Positions 7,629 through 15,481 of a stretch of 31,275 nucleotides of DNA are shown here, piece after piece; the stretch's first letter is position 1; every line of letters starts with the position of its first letter. A program made the translations under genes and the position numbers. The notes beneath the pieces were generated by a model that saw only the letters and a program-made list of their open reading frames with translations, had not been told where the DNA came from and did not search any database. This DNA is from a virus: positions 1 to 31,275 of the IMG/VR virus record IMGVR_UViG_3300046740_000108; one strand, written 5' to 3'.

Positions 7629-8278
7629 GCGCCATCGTCGACCTGATGCCGATGATCCTGCCGTTCGTGCGGGACTGCTCGACCCCGGCCGCGACCGTCG
7701 CCGCGCGCTTCGCCTGCATCGAGTTCTACAAGCACACGCTCTGGCAGCAGGAGATGCTGGAGCCGGTCGACCTGATCTCCGGCGTCGGCGTCTACGAGAT
7801 CGAGGTGCCGCCGAACACCGTCCCCGCGGCGGTGATGCGCGTGAAGATCGACGGCATCAACAAGCCGCTGGAGTTCGCCACCAAGGACCGCCTCGACCAG
7901 CTGTACCGGTTTCAGGACTGGACCACCTTGGTCGGCAACCCGCGCTACTGCACCCAGGTCGACGACGCCAGCATCGTGCTCGTGCCCGCGCCGGACGACG
8001 TGATCGCCCAGCCGAAGGCGATGAAGCTGCTGGTCGCGGTGCAGCCGACGCCCGACGCCGTCGAGATCGACGACAGCGTGTTCAACTACTACTCCGAGGC
8101 CCTGGCCTACGGGGCGCGCGCCCGGCTGATGGAGACCGCGGGTCAGCCCTACTACGACCCCCAGAGCGCGCCGTTCTGCTGGTCGAAGTTCTACGCGGGC
8201 GTCAGCGAGGCGAAGGCGCGGCGGATGCGGGAGCACACCCGGGCTGTGCAGTCCGTGCAGATGAGGCCCTGGGTATGA
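7625..8278 (+). CDS. Probable head-tail connector or tail structural protein
   Basis: This 217-residue protein overlaps the previous stop by 4 bases (ATGA) and has a good ribosome site, AAGGGGG at 7611-7617. The first 60 residues are helical (LMPMILPFVRDCSTPAATVA, FACIEFYKHTLWQQEMLEPV). A beta-rich middle follows (VGVYEIEVPPNTVPAAVMRV, ASIVLVPAPDDVI). The C-terminal helices include FNYYSEALAYGARARLME and end near EAKARRMREHTRAVQSVQM. This helix-beta-helix order and the place between adaptor and fibre genes match tail completion proteins of podoviruses, the role filled by T7 gp11 or P22 gp10. I do not recognise a specific family, so the role comes from position. Confidence 0.72.
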   Translation: MSAIVDLMPMILPFVRDCSTPAATVAARFACIEFYKHTLWQQEMLEPVDLISGVGVYEIEVPPNTVPAAVMRVKIDGINKPLEFATKDRLDQLYRFQDWTTLVGNPRYCTQVDDASIVLVPAPDDVIAQPKAMKLLVAVQPTPDAVEIDDSVFNYYSEALAYGARARLMETAGQPYYDPQSAPFCWSKFYAGVSEAKARRMREHTRAVQSVQMRPWV

Positions 8279-8649
8279 GCCGCATCCACCTCGTCGCAGG
8301 CGACACACGCCCCCAGGTCTACGTCCAGTTGCGCAACCCGGACGACCTGCTCGACGTGTCGACGGCGGCCGTGCGGCTGAAGTTCAAGCCGTGGACCGAC
8401 GACGTGGTGCTGTTTCAGGTCGACGGCGAGCTTCTGCCCGGCACCCTGCAGGACGACCTCGTGCGGGCCGACCTGACGCAGTACCCGGTGGCGGGCAGCG
8501 GCGGCCGCGTGCGGTTCTCCTTCGTGCAGGGGAGCCTGACCCTTCCGGCCGGTCGCTACCTCGGTGAGATCGAGGTCGACTACGGTGGCGTGGGCAACGT
8601 CTTCACCCTCTTCAACCGGCTGCAGTTTCAGCTGAGGGACGAGTTCTGA
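8275..8649 (+). CDS. Small beta-sandwich structural protein, BppU-like
   Basis: This 124-residue protein overlaps the previous gene by ATGA and has GAGG at 8263-8266 for initiation. The sequence is nearly all beta strand. It opens IHLVAGDTRPQVYVQLRNPD, followed by VRLKFKPWTDDVVLF, GRVRFSFVQGSLTLPAGRYL and EIEVDYGGVGNVFTLFNRLQ. This 'G.D..P.....l......D...a.V.lkf ... lpaG.Y..eiev' order resembles the N-terminal Ig-like domain of baseplate proteins such as BppU. A role in anchoring the long glycine-rich protein encoded next is plausible, since the two genes overlap by one base (TGATG). The fold assignment is moderate and the function inferred. Confidence 0.68.
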   Translation: MSRIHLVAGDTRPQVYVQLRNPDDLLDVSTAAVRLKFKPWTDDVVLFQVDGELLPGTLQDDLVRADLTQYPVAGSGGRVRFSFVQGSLTLPAGRYLGEIEVDYGGVGNVFTLFNRLQFQLRDEF

Positions 8650-11600
8650 TGGACTGGTCCGATGGCACCATCGCCATCGTCCAGGGTGTCGACCTAGAGG
8701 TCTCGGTCTGGGTCGACTACCTCGCGCCGCCACGCTGGGCCGACAGCGTGACGATGTTCGACGACGCCTTCGTGTCGCCGGTGACCTTCTTCGGACTGGC
8801 CGACCTCGTGCTGGTGGCTGAGAGCCTGACGTTCTCGCCAGTGACGATCCTGCAGCTGGACGACCTGATCACCATCCTCGATGCGGTGGCGACCGCGGCG
8901 ACCCTGAACCTCGCCGCCGCCGACGCGGTGACGACGGACGATGGCTATCCGTTGGTCTATCCGCTCGGCGGCGCGACCCTGGCGCTGCCGCTGGCCGACG
9001 CCGTGCTGGTGACGGATGTCGCCGCCTACGTGAAGATCACCACGCTGCCGCTCGCTGACACCGTCACGATGGGCGACGGGCCGGTCTACGTCGCCCGGCC
9101 CGTCGCCCTGGCGCTGGTCGACGCCGTGACCATGGCCGATGCGCTCACCAACGCGCCGTCGCCGCTCTTTGAAGACGCCGTCACGATGGACGAGAGCGTG
9201 ACGCTGCTGCCGCCCACGATGGACTTCATCGTCGTGGGCGGCGGCGGAGGCGGCGGTGCGGGCGCGAACGCGGGCGGAGGCGGCGGAGGCGGCGGCTATA
9301 TCGCGGGCACCTCGGTCGTCTCGCCGGGGGCCTACGCCGTCACCATCGGAGGCGGCGGCCTGGGCGGGGCGATGTCGATCTCTGGCAACAGCGGCGACAC
9401 GACGACCTTCGCAGCCTTCGGCACGGCGATTGGGGGCGGCGGGGGCGCAGGCGGTGCAGCGGGTACAGCCGGACGAGACGGAGGCTCGGGCGGCGGAGCC
9501 GTGGCGGGCGGCGTGGGCGGCCACGGAAGCCAGGGCTTCAACGGCGGACCGGGCAGCACGACCGGCCAGATGGGCGGCGGCGGGGGTGGCGCGGGCATCG
9601 GCGGCTCGCTGGCCAACAGCGTGCAGGCCGGGCCGGGCGGCAACGGGAAGTTCACCGCCATCTCCGGGGCGATCGACTACTACGGCGGCGGCGGCGGCGG
9701 GTCGGCGGTCAGTTCGCCCTCCTCAGGGGACGGTGCGATCCACGCGGGCAACGGAGCCTCCGTAGGGGGCCGTGCAGCGGGCGCAGGCGCGAACGGGTTC
9801 GGGGCTGGCGGCGGGGGTGGAACACCCAGCCAGAACGCCGGGAATGGCGGCTCCGGCGTGGTCATCATCAGCTACGTGTTCGGCTCCATGCAGGGCTCGG
9901 GCGGGACCATCACCTTCGTGGGCGGCAAGACCATCCACACCTTCCTCACCAGTGGCACCTTCAACGTCTCGACCCCGCTGCCGATGGTCAACGGCCTCGA
10001 CCCCGTGGTGATGACCGAGGTCCTGACCACAGCGCTGACGATGACGCGGGCGTTCGCCGACACGGTCGCCATGAGCGAGGCGATCACCGATGTGCTGACA
10101 CGGCCTCTCGCCGACGCCGTGACAATGGGCGAGAGCCTGAGCATCGGTCGCATTGTCGAGTTCGGACTGGCCGATAGCTGCACCATGAGCGACAGCGTGT
10201 TCGCCGCCCTGCCGATCGTGCTGGGCCTGAGTGATAGCGTCACTATGGGTGACGCTGCGATCGCTGTGCCGTCGCTTCTCGTCAACCTGAGCGACAGCGT
10301 CACCATGAACGATAGCGCTGCTGTAGATAAGGGCGTCACGGCAAGCTATCTGCTCGTCGCGGGCGGCGGCGGCGGCGGCAATGTCGTCACCGCCAACGCT
10401 GCCGGGGGTGGCGGCGCGGGCGGCCTGCTTGCTGGGACAGTCGTCCTCCAGGCGGGCAACTACAGCGTCGGGGTCGGGGTCGGCGGCACAGGTGGTATTA
10501 CGGGCTCTCAGAACTTCGGTTCTACCGGCACCGACACGGGCTTGGGCTCGGGGGGCGTGCCGGTCCCTGTTGCGAAGGGTGGCGGCGGCGGCGGCGGTGC
10601 GACAACCCAAGACGCCCCCGGTACGTCGGGCGGCTCCGGGGGCGGAAGCTCCAGCTTTTCTGGCAAGCCGGGTGGAGCAGGTGTCGCAGGACAAGGCTTC
10701 GCGGGCGGGACCTCGACCGCAACCAACGCTGCGGGCGGCGGCGGCGCGGGCGGCGTCGGGACCACCTCGATCGGCGGTCCAGGGGTCGCGAATTCGATCA
10801 GCGGCGCGAGCGTCATCTATGCGGAGGGTGCAGGCCCGGGTGGCTCGGGCCTGTCTTCAAGCACGCCAGGGAGCGGCGGGCGCGCGCCCGGCAGCGGGAA
10901 CGGGATCGCAGGTCAGGCCGGGATCGCGATGATCCGCTACACTGGCGCTCCAGTTCTTACGGGCGGCGTGGTCACTACGGTCGGCGGCGACACACTTCAC
11001 ACCTTCACGACGCCCGGAACCCTTGTCGTCCCCGGAGCGCCTACCGATGGCGTCGGCGTGACGACATGGAACCCGAACGACGCAGCCTCAAACTTGGCGC
11101 TGACGAACGGGAACTTGAGAGCCCAGCCGACAATCCCAAGCACGAATTCCTCGGTTCGCGCGACCCGGCCCCGGACCACCGGCAAGTTCTATTTCGAGGC
11201 GGCGTGGTTTGGCGGGGTCAGCGGCAATCAGCATATCGGGCTATGCGACGCCACCACCATCATGAACGGCTCACCCGATACTCATTCGTTCACCCAGTCC
11301 AGTTCGGGTCAAATGTACCTCGGCGGCACCTTCACAGGTGTGACGGGCGTGGCCTGGGCCGCCGCAGGTCAGTTCTGCCGCGTCGCCGTCGATCTCGACG
11401 CGCGCCTGTTCTGGATCGGGGCGGTCGGCCAGCCGTGGAACGCCAGCGGCACGGCTGATCCGGCGACCGGGGTCGGCGGCACCGCCTTCCCCGCCGCCCT
11501 CACGGCAGGCGTGCCGCTCTATCCGATGAGTTATCTCTACCAGACCCCCAGCATTCTTGAGCTCAATTGCGGGGCGACCGCCTTCAACGGCGTAGTCCCG

Positions 11601-12614
11601 AACGGCTTCGCGACTTGGAACGGCGGAGCGACGGTCCTCAACGTGGCGGATAGCGTGACCATGAGTGACGCTGCCACACCCAGCAGGTTGTGGTCCGTCA
11701 CCCCGGCAGATACCGTCACCATGACGGATACGCCTGGGGTAGGCATCCTGTTCGTCGACGCCCTGCTGGTGGCTGGAGGAGGTGGTGGCGCAGGCGCTAC
11801 CACGAGCATCCCACCGGGCGGCGGCGGCGGCGGCGGCGTTCTGTTCTCTGCGGCGAACGGGATCACCCCAGGAAGCTATTCGATCGTCGTCGGTGCGGCA
11901 GGTGTTGGAGGGGCCGTAAACACGGGTTCCGGGAGCACCCCTGGCGGAAATTCCACGGCCTTCGGTTTGACGGCTCAAGGCGGCGGCGTTGGATCGTTCA
12001 ACGGTGCTGTTGGCGGAAATGGAGGGTGCGGCGGAGGGGGTTCTGGCGGTGCAACTGTAGCCGGTGGGACCGGCGTTGCTGGCCAAGGGTTTGCGGGCGG
12101 CACGTCTGACGCGGGCAACAGCTTTGCCACGGGTGGCGGCGGCGGCGCGGGTGCGGTTGGTGTTTCCGGGAGCTTCCGAGTGTCAGGCGCTGGCGGCGCG
12201 GGAAAGTCGAGCTCCATCAGTGGTGCTGCGGTCCTCTACGGCGGGGGCGGAGGGGGCGGCGGCAACAATCCTACCCCGATCACCCCAGGGGCTGGCGGCA
12301 GTGGCGGCGGCGGAGCAGGCGGCGGGGCCAGCGCTCCAACTGCGGGCGCGAACGGACTGGGGGGCGGCGGAGGTGGCGGCAGCATGTCGCCTATCACAGC
12401 CGGTGCGAACGGAGGCTCTGGCGTCGTCGTCCTCTCGTACCCGACGGGTTCGATGTTCGCGTCTGGCGGCACGAAAACCACGTCGGGCGGCAACACCATC
12501 CACACCTTCACGTCCAACGGGACGTTCATCGCCTCGGCGGGAGTGTCGAACCTCCTCCAAGAGAGCGGGTCCAAGCTGCTACAGGAAAACGGCTCAAACA
12601 TTTTGGTGACCTGA
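8649..12614 (+). CDS. Giant glycine-rich repeat tail protein with SPRY-like domain
   Basis: This 1321-residue protein is probably a surface-exposed tail or fibre protein. Three blocks of short repeats with consensus LADSVTMxDS (about residues 30-188, 445-561, 998-1031) are each followed by a glycine-rich domain (about 191-438, 568-794, 1036-1296). Each glycine-rich copy opens with VVGGGGGGG or LLVAGGGGGG and closes with a 'GG.T.HTF...GTF' strand pair (TIHTFLTSGTF, TLHTFTTPGTL, TIHTFTSNGTF). Between copies 2 and 3 lies a SPRY/lectin-like domain (about 801-994: GKFYFEAAWFGGVSGNQHIG ... QFCRVAVDLDARLFWIG). The C-terminus carries tandem LLQESGS-KLLQENGS-NIL. A ribosome site (GAGGGACGAG, 8634-8643) precedes the TGATG overlap. 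The glycine-rich and SPRY folds are common adhesive modules; their ligand is unknown. Confidence 0.85.
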   Translation: MDWSDGTIAIVQGVDLEVSVWVDYLAPPRWADSVTMFDDAFVSPVTFFGLADLVLVAESLTFSPVTILQLDDLITILDAVATAATLNLAAADAVTTDDGYPLVYPLGGATLALPLADAVLVTDVAAYVKITTLPLADTVTMGDGPVYVARPVALALVDAVTMADALTNAPSPLFEDAVTMDESVTLLPPTMDFIVVGGGGGGGAGANAGGGGGGGGYIAGTSVVSPGAYAVTIGGGGLGGAMSISGNSGDTTTFAAFGTAIGGGGGAGGAAGTAGRDGGSGGGAVAGGVGGHGSQGFNGGPGSTTGQMGGGGGGAGIGGSLANSVQAGPGGNGKFTAISGAIDYYGGGGGGSAVSSPSSGDGAIHAGNGASVGGRAAGAGANGFGAGGGGGTPSQNAGNGGSGVVIISYVFGSMQGSGGTITFVGGKTIHTFLTSGTFNVSTPLPMVNGLDPVVMTEVLTTALTMTRAFADTVAMSEAITDVLTRPLADAVTMGESLSIGRIVEFGLADSCTMSDSVFAALPIVLGLSDSVTMGDAAIAVPSLLVNLSDSVTMNDSAAVDKGVTASYLLVAGGGGGGNVVTANAAGGGGAGGLLAGTVVLQAGNYSVGVGVGGTGGITGSQNFGSTGTDTGLGSGGVPVPVAKGGGGGGGATTQDAPGTSGGSGGGSSSFSGKPGGAGVAGQGFAGGTSTATNAAGGGGAGGVGTTSIGGPGVANSISGASVIYAEGAGPGGSGLSSSTPGSGGRAPGSGNGIAGQAGIAMIRYTGAPVLTGGVVTTVGGDTLHTFTTPGTLVVPGAPTDGVGVTTWNPNDAASNLALTNGNLRAQPTIPSTNSSVRATRPRTTGKFYFEAAWFGGVSGNQHIGLCDATTIMNGSPDTHSFTQSSSGQMYLGGTFTGVTGVAWAAAGQFCRVAVDLDARLFWIGAVGQPWNASGTADPATGVGGTAFPAALTAGVPLYPMSYLYQTPSILELNCGATAFNGVVPNGFATWNGGATVLNVADSVTMSDAATPSRLWSVTPADTVTMTDTPGVGILFVDALLVAGGGGGAGATTSIPPGGGGGGGVLFSAANGITPGSYSIVVGAAGVGGAVNTGSGSTPGGNSTAFGLTAQGGGVGSFNGAVGGNGGCGGGGSGGATVAGGTGVAGQGFAGGTSDAGNSFATGGGGGAGAVGVSGSFRVSGAGGAGKSSSISGAAVLYGGGGGGGGNNPTPITPGAGGSGGGGAGGGASAPTAGANGLGGGGGGGSMSPITAGANGGSGVVVLSYPTGSMFASGGTKTTSGGNTIHTFTSNGTFIASAGVSNLLQESGSKLLQENGSNILVT
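8735..11740 (+). repeat. Dispersed short LADSVTMxDS-type protein repeats
   Basis: At least eleven copies of a decapeptide-like unit lie inside the giant tail gene, in three clusters at 8735-9210, 9980-10330 and 11640-11740. Examples are WADSVTMFDD, LADTVTMGDG, LVDAVTMADA, FEDAVTMDES, LADAVTMGES, LSDSVTMNDS, VADSVTMSDA and PADTVTMTDT. More degenerate copies such as LADAVLVTDV fill the gaps. At DNA level the core reads close to GACAGCGTGACCATG with many silent differences, so the copies are old rather than freshly duplicated. Confidence 0.85.
9220..12535 (+). repeat. Three-copy glycine-rich domain within the giant tail gene
   Basis: Copies lie at about 9220-9960, 10350-11030 and 11755-12535. 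Each begins with a hydrophobic strand leading into a poly-Gly run and contains motifs of the type 'GQGFAGGTS' (clear in copies 2 and 3). Each ends with a strand, a 'G.M..SGGT..' or similar turn, and a 'HTF...GTF' strand. The first and third copies end closely alike (IISYVFGSMQGSGGT and VLSYPTGSMFASGGT). The GGCGGC-rich DNA is of very low complexity and prone to misassembly. Confidence 0.85.
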
Positions 12615-12615
12615 G

Positions 12616-13290
12616 ATGCCAGACCTAGCCATTGGAAGTCTCCCCGCAGCAGCAGCCCTGACCGGCACCGAACCCGCTGCGGTCGTGCAGGGCGGTGTCA
12701 CGGTTCAGACCACCACAGGCCAGATCGCGGTGTCGGTTCTGAAGGGCATCTTCCCCGGCTACGTCTCGGGGCGCTGGTACGCGCCGATGCGGTCGGGCGG
12801 CGGCACACTCGTGACGGTCGCCGACACGATCTACGCCCACATGATCCAGGTGTTCGACTACGTGACGGTGAGCCAGTTGACCTCGCGGACGGTGACCGGG
12901 GCCGCCTCGACCAACGTCTGGCAGGGGATTTACGCGAACGTGAACGGCCTGCCCGGAGCCCTGATCGCAGGGATCACGGCGATGCAGCCCACCGCGACAT
13001 CGGCGACTTCAACAAACGGGAGCTTCGCCTCCAACCCCGTCCTGCCCCCCGGGACCTACTGGCTCGCGACGCTCTGCTCGGGTGCGCCAGGACTGTCCGC
13101 GTCTGTGGCCACGGACATGGTGATGGGCGCGTTCATGGGGAACAACAGCCAGACCTTCGCGGCCTTCACGTCGACCCAGATCGAGGGCTATTCGGCGACC
13201 TCGCTGTTCTCGTCCGGCCTGCCTTCGAACTTCCCGGCGTCGCCGACGCTGATTGGTTCAGTGCCCACGGTTGCGTTCAAGGTGGCCTAG
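12616..13290 (+). CDS. Putative tail or fibre-associated structural protein
   Basis: This 224-residue protein starts one base after the giant tail gene, with GGTGA at 12605-12609 as ribosome site. The N-terminus (MPDLAIGSLPAAAALTGTEP, then VVQGGVTVQTTTGQIAVSVL) is the kind of 'pLP.a.altGtE...v.QgG.t...T..qia' opening often seen at the start of phage fibre and appendage proteins. The rest is beta-rich with many Thr, Ser and Gly (NVWQGIYANVNGLPGALIAG, LPPGTYWLATLCSG) and ends FKVA. The C-terminal part looks like a jelly-roll or decoration domain. A receptor-binding or fibre role is inferred from this opening and the neighbouring genes. Confidence 0.7.
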   Translation: MPDLAIGSLPAAAALTGTEPAAVVQGGVTVQTTTGQIAVSVLKGIFPGYVSGRWYAPMRSGGGTLVTVADTIYAHMIQVFDYVTVSQLTSRTVTGAASTNVWQGIYANVNGLPGALIAGITAMQPTATSATSTNGSFASNPVLPPGTYWLATLCSGAPGLSASVATDMVMGAFMGNNSQTFAAFTSTQIEGYSATSLFSSGLPSNFPASPTLIGSVPTVAFKVA

Positions 13291-13317
13291 ACGTTGCGCC
13301 CCACCCCCTCAACAGGT

Positions 13318-13334
13318 AGCGTCCCCCGGACGCT
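13318..13334 (+). other. Short hairpin between two tail genes
   Basis: AGCGTCC (13318-13324) pairs with GGACGCT (13328-13334) around a CCC loop in the 61-base gap before the next gene. No T-run follows, so a strong terminator is not supported. It may be an RNA-processing or stabilising hairpin, or chance. It ends 17 bases before the next ATG, the same spacing as the hairpin before the capsid gene. Confidence 0.4.
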
Positions 13335-13351
13335 CGAACACGGAGCCCACC

Positions 13352-13816
13352 ATGTATTCGCCGTCCAAGCTCGATGATCTGCTGGTGATGCGCGGCGAGG
13401 TTCACCTCGTCCTGACCGATATCGACGGCAAGGTGAAGGACGACTTCACCATCGAGAACCTCGTCACGACGGTCGGCAAGGGCGTCATCGCCAACCGGAT
13501 GCAGGCCGCGCCGACCATCAACCAGATGAGCCACGCAGCGGTCGGCACCAGCGGCACCGCCCCCACCGTCGGCGACACCACGCTCGCTGCGGAAGTGGGA
13601 GGCTCGCGCACGGCGCTGACCTCGACCAACGTCGCCGCCGCGGTGATCACCTACGCCGCAACGCTCGGCCCTGGCGTCGGCACCGGCACCCTGCTGGAGG
13701 CCGGACTGTTCAACGCGTCGTCGGCGGGCTCGATGCTGGCGCGCACCACCTTCGCTTCCATCACGAAAGCGGCGGGCGACACCCTCAACATCACGTGGAC
13801 TGTCACCGTCGGGTAG
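13352..13816 (+). CDS. Putative phage tail fibre-region structural protein
   Basis: This 154-residue protein starts at ATG 13352 with CGGAG at 13341-13345. The frame is open upstream to GTG 13253, but that extension is Pro/Arg-rich and overlaps the previous gene, so it is rejected. The N-terminus (MRGEVHLVLTDIDGKVKDDF) leads into NLVTTVGKGVIANRM. A 'AVGTSGTAPTVGDTTLAAEV' segment and 'GTLLEAGLFNASSAGSMLAR' follow, and the protein ends DTLNITWTVTVG. This order (V.n.g...I..rm ... vGtgtt.p..gdt.L..Ev ... eaGLFna..ggtmlar..f) recurs in phage tail-region proteins, as I remember them. It is a beta-sandwich protein, probably of the fibre or tail tip; its exact role is unknown. Confidence 0.75.
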   Translation: MYSPSKLDDLLVMRGEVHLVLTDIDGKVKDDFTIENLVTTVGKGVIANRMQAAPTINQMSHAAVGTSGTAPTVGDTTLAAEVGGSRTALTSTNVAAAVITYAATLGPGVGTGTLLEAGLFNASSAGSMLARTTFASITKAAGDTLNITWTVTVG

Positions 13817-13819
13817 GAC

Positions 13820-14770
13820 ATGCCCGGACCGCTATTCACCAACAACGCAAGCGCGACGCTGGCGGGTAGCTACACAGCGACCGCGACCGCTATCACCCTG
13901 ACCGCAGGCCAGGGAGCCCTGTTCCCCGCACCGGGCGCGGGCGAGTGGTTCATGGCGACGGTCGTCGACAACCTCAACAACATCGAGATCGTCAGGTGCA
14001 CCGCGCGCACCTCGGACACCTTGACGGTGCTGCGCGGCCAGGAGGGCACGCCCGCCCGGGCGCTGGGGTCCGGCGAGAAGCTTGAGAACCGCCTGACGGC
14101 GGGCGCGCTGAAGGACATCAAGACCGGCGTGCTCGACCCGGCCCAGGTCCCCAACGGGTTCATCACCGGGCCGATGCTGGCCCCGCTGTCGATCACCCAA
14201 GGCAAGCTGGCCGACGGCTGCGTCACCACCCCGAAAATCCTCGACGGCAACGTCACAGCGTCGAAACTGGCGTCGGGTGCTGCGCTATCAAATCTGGGCT
14301 TCACCCCCGTCCAGCAGGGCGGTGGGGTCTCCCAGACGGCAGATAAGATTTTTCTCGGCTGGTCGGCGGCGAACATGCTGCGGCTCACCGTCGGGTCGAC
14401 CGACCTGGGCTTCATTCTCAACAAGGTCGACGACGGCAGCGTCGGGTCGGCGGGCTACCGCGCCCTGCCGATCAACGACCAGAACGCCAACTACACCTTC
14501 GGCCTCGTCGACCAGGGCGGCAGCGTGGTCCACACCACCGGGAGCCACGCCTATGTCGTGCCCCCTGACAGCGTGCCGCTCGCACGCGGGTCGATCATCC
14601 ACATCGTCAACCGGGGCGGCACGCTGAACATCAACCCCTACCCCGGTGTGGTGCTGACCTACATCCCCGGTGGCGCGACGGGTGGCCGCATCCTGGCGAA
14701 CCCCGGCGTCGCCACCATCGAGAAGCTCGACCCCAGCGCCTGGATCATCTACGGCGCGGGGCTGACATGA
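13820..14770 (+). CDS. Tail fibre protein
   Basis: This 316-residue protein starts 3 bases after the previous stop, with GGG at 13811-13813 at usable spacing. The N-terminal domain (TITLTAGQGALFPAP-type, residues about 25-85) has the pattern of short phage fibre attachment domains. It continues with NIEIVRCTARTSDTLTVLRG and a QEGTPARAL motif. A helical or collagen-like neck with repeated 'ITGPMLAPLSITQGKLADG' and 'TTPKILDGNVTASKLASG' units follows (residues about 112-155). Next comes ALSNLGFTPVQQGG, a hallmark of phage tail fibres, then a beta-rich tip. It probably trimerises and reaches the host surface. The call is firm for class and open for ligand. Confidence 0.85.
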   Translation: MPGPLFTNNASATLAGSYTATATAITLTAGQGALFPAPGAGEWFMATVVDNLNNIEIVRCTARTSDTLTVLRGQEGTPARALGSGEKLENRLTAGALKDIKTGVLDPAQVPNGFITGPMLAPLSITQGKLADGCVTTPKILDGNVTASKLASGAALSNLGFTPVQQGGGVSQTADKIFLGWSAANMLRLTVGSTDLGFILNKVDDGSVGSAGYRALPINDQNANYTFGLVDQGGSVVHTTGSHAYVVPPDSVPLARGSIIHIVNRGGTLNINPYPGVVLTYIPGGATGGRILANPGVATIEKLDPSAWIIYGAGLT

Positions 14771-15201
14771 CCGGCGCAGCGATGGCCGCAGCCGGGTCGG
14801 CCACCTCGTCCCTGGTGATTGCCCCGGCTCCCCCCGCAGGCGGGGGCGGCACCGATCCCGGTGGTGGCGGAGGGACCCCGCCACCGGACCCGGGCGGTGG
14901 CGGCGGCACCATGACGGTCGCCGTCAGCCCGGGAGACACCCACGGGTTCTGGGACGCCGAGGTCCACCAGGGCATCTGCGACCCGGTGTCGGCGATCCCG
15001 ATAGGCGGGGTCCTCCCGATCACCTACGCCTGGGAGTGGGTCTCCGGTGCGGTCTTCTCCATCACGCCTACCACGATCGCCAAGGACGTGACTTTCACCT
15101 TCACCGGGGCGACGCCGCGGGCGGGCGTATACAAGGTGACTGCGACCGACAAGAATGGCTTGAAGGCGCAGGGCACCGTGAACGTCTACGCCAATCAATA
15201 G
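14767..15201 (+). CDS. Small protein with Gly/Pro linker and Ig-like domain
   Basis: This 144-residue protein overlaps the fibre gene by ATGA. An Ala-rich start is followed by a low-complexity linker of Gly and Pro runs (GGGGTDPGGGGGTPPP, residues about 23-47). A compact beta domain of about 95 residues then follows (MTVAVSPGDTHGFWDAEVHQ, ITYAWEWVSG, TFTFTGATPRAGVYKVTATD), ending VNVYANQ. The strand order, with 'YAWEW.SG' and 'AGVYKVTATD', is typical of PKD or Ig-like domains used as virion decorations. There is no signal peptide. It is probably a weakly adhesive surface domain on a flexible stalk; this is inference from fold and place. Confidence 0.68.
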   Translation: MTGAAMAAAGSATSSLVIAPAPPAGGGGTDPGGGGGTPPPDPGGGGGTMTVAVSPGDTHGFWDAEVHQGICDPVSAIPIGGVLPITYAWEWVSGAVFSITPTTIAKDVTFTFTGATPRAGVYKVTATDKNGLKAQGTVNVYANQ

Positions 15202-15211
15202 GAGACCACCC

Positions 15212-15478
15212 ATGAAGTTCGAAGACGTGATGTCGAAGATCGAGGGCGCTCACTCGGTGGGCGGTCAGCTGATCGTCAACAAGGGTGGCGTGAACATCCT
15301 TGTCGGCAAGCAGGTCCAGGGCATGCTGATCGTCGAGGACACCGACGAGGCCCGGCTCATCGTGTTCGAGGCGACCGGCGTCGCGATCGGCGTGGCGGGC
15401 GAGGACGACGACCCGGAACCCAAGACCCACCATGTCGAACACCATGACGAGGTGAAGACTAAGGACGCCAAGAAGTAG
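15212..15478 (+). CDS. Small hypothetical protein with charged C-terminal tail
   Basis: This 88-residue protein has a strong ribosome site (AGGAG, 15200-15204) overlapping the previous TAG. The first 65 residues are mostly beta (GGQLIVNKGGVNILVGKQVQ, GMLIVEDTDEARLIVFEATG). The rest is a charged tail rich in Asp, Glu, His and Lys (EDDDPEPKTHHVEHHDEVK). No family is recognised. It lies 3 bases before the large tail gene and is probably cotranslated with it. The His/Asp-rich tail could bind metal or simply be flexible. Confidence 0.65.
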   Translation: MKFEDVMSKIEGAHSVGGQLIVNKGGVNILVGKQVQGMLIVEDTDEARLIVFEATGVAIGVAGEDDDPEPKTHHVEHHDEVKTKDAKK

Positions 15479-15481
15479 GCG

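Noticed and set aside
9220-12535. GGCGGC-rich low-complexity DNA considered as CRISPR or non-coding tandem repeat
   Set aside because: There are no regular direct repeats with unique spacers; periodicity is by codon and encodes glycine-rich protein domains.
13253-13351. Upstream extension of the 154-residue tail gene to GTG 13253
   Set aside because: The added residues are Pro/Arg-rich, overlap the previous gene, and a good ribosome site precedes ATG 13352.
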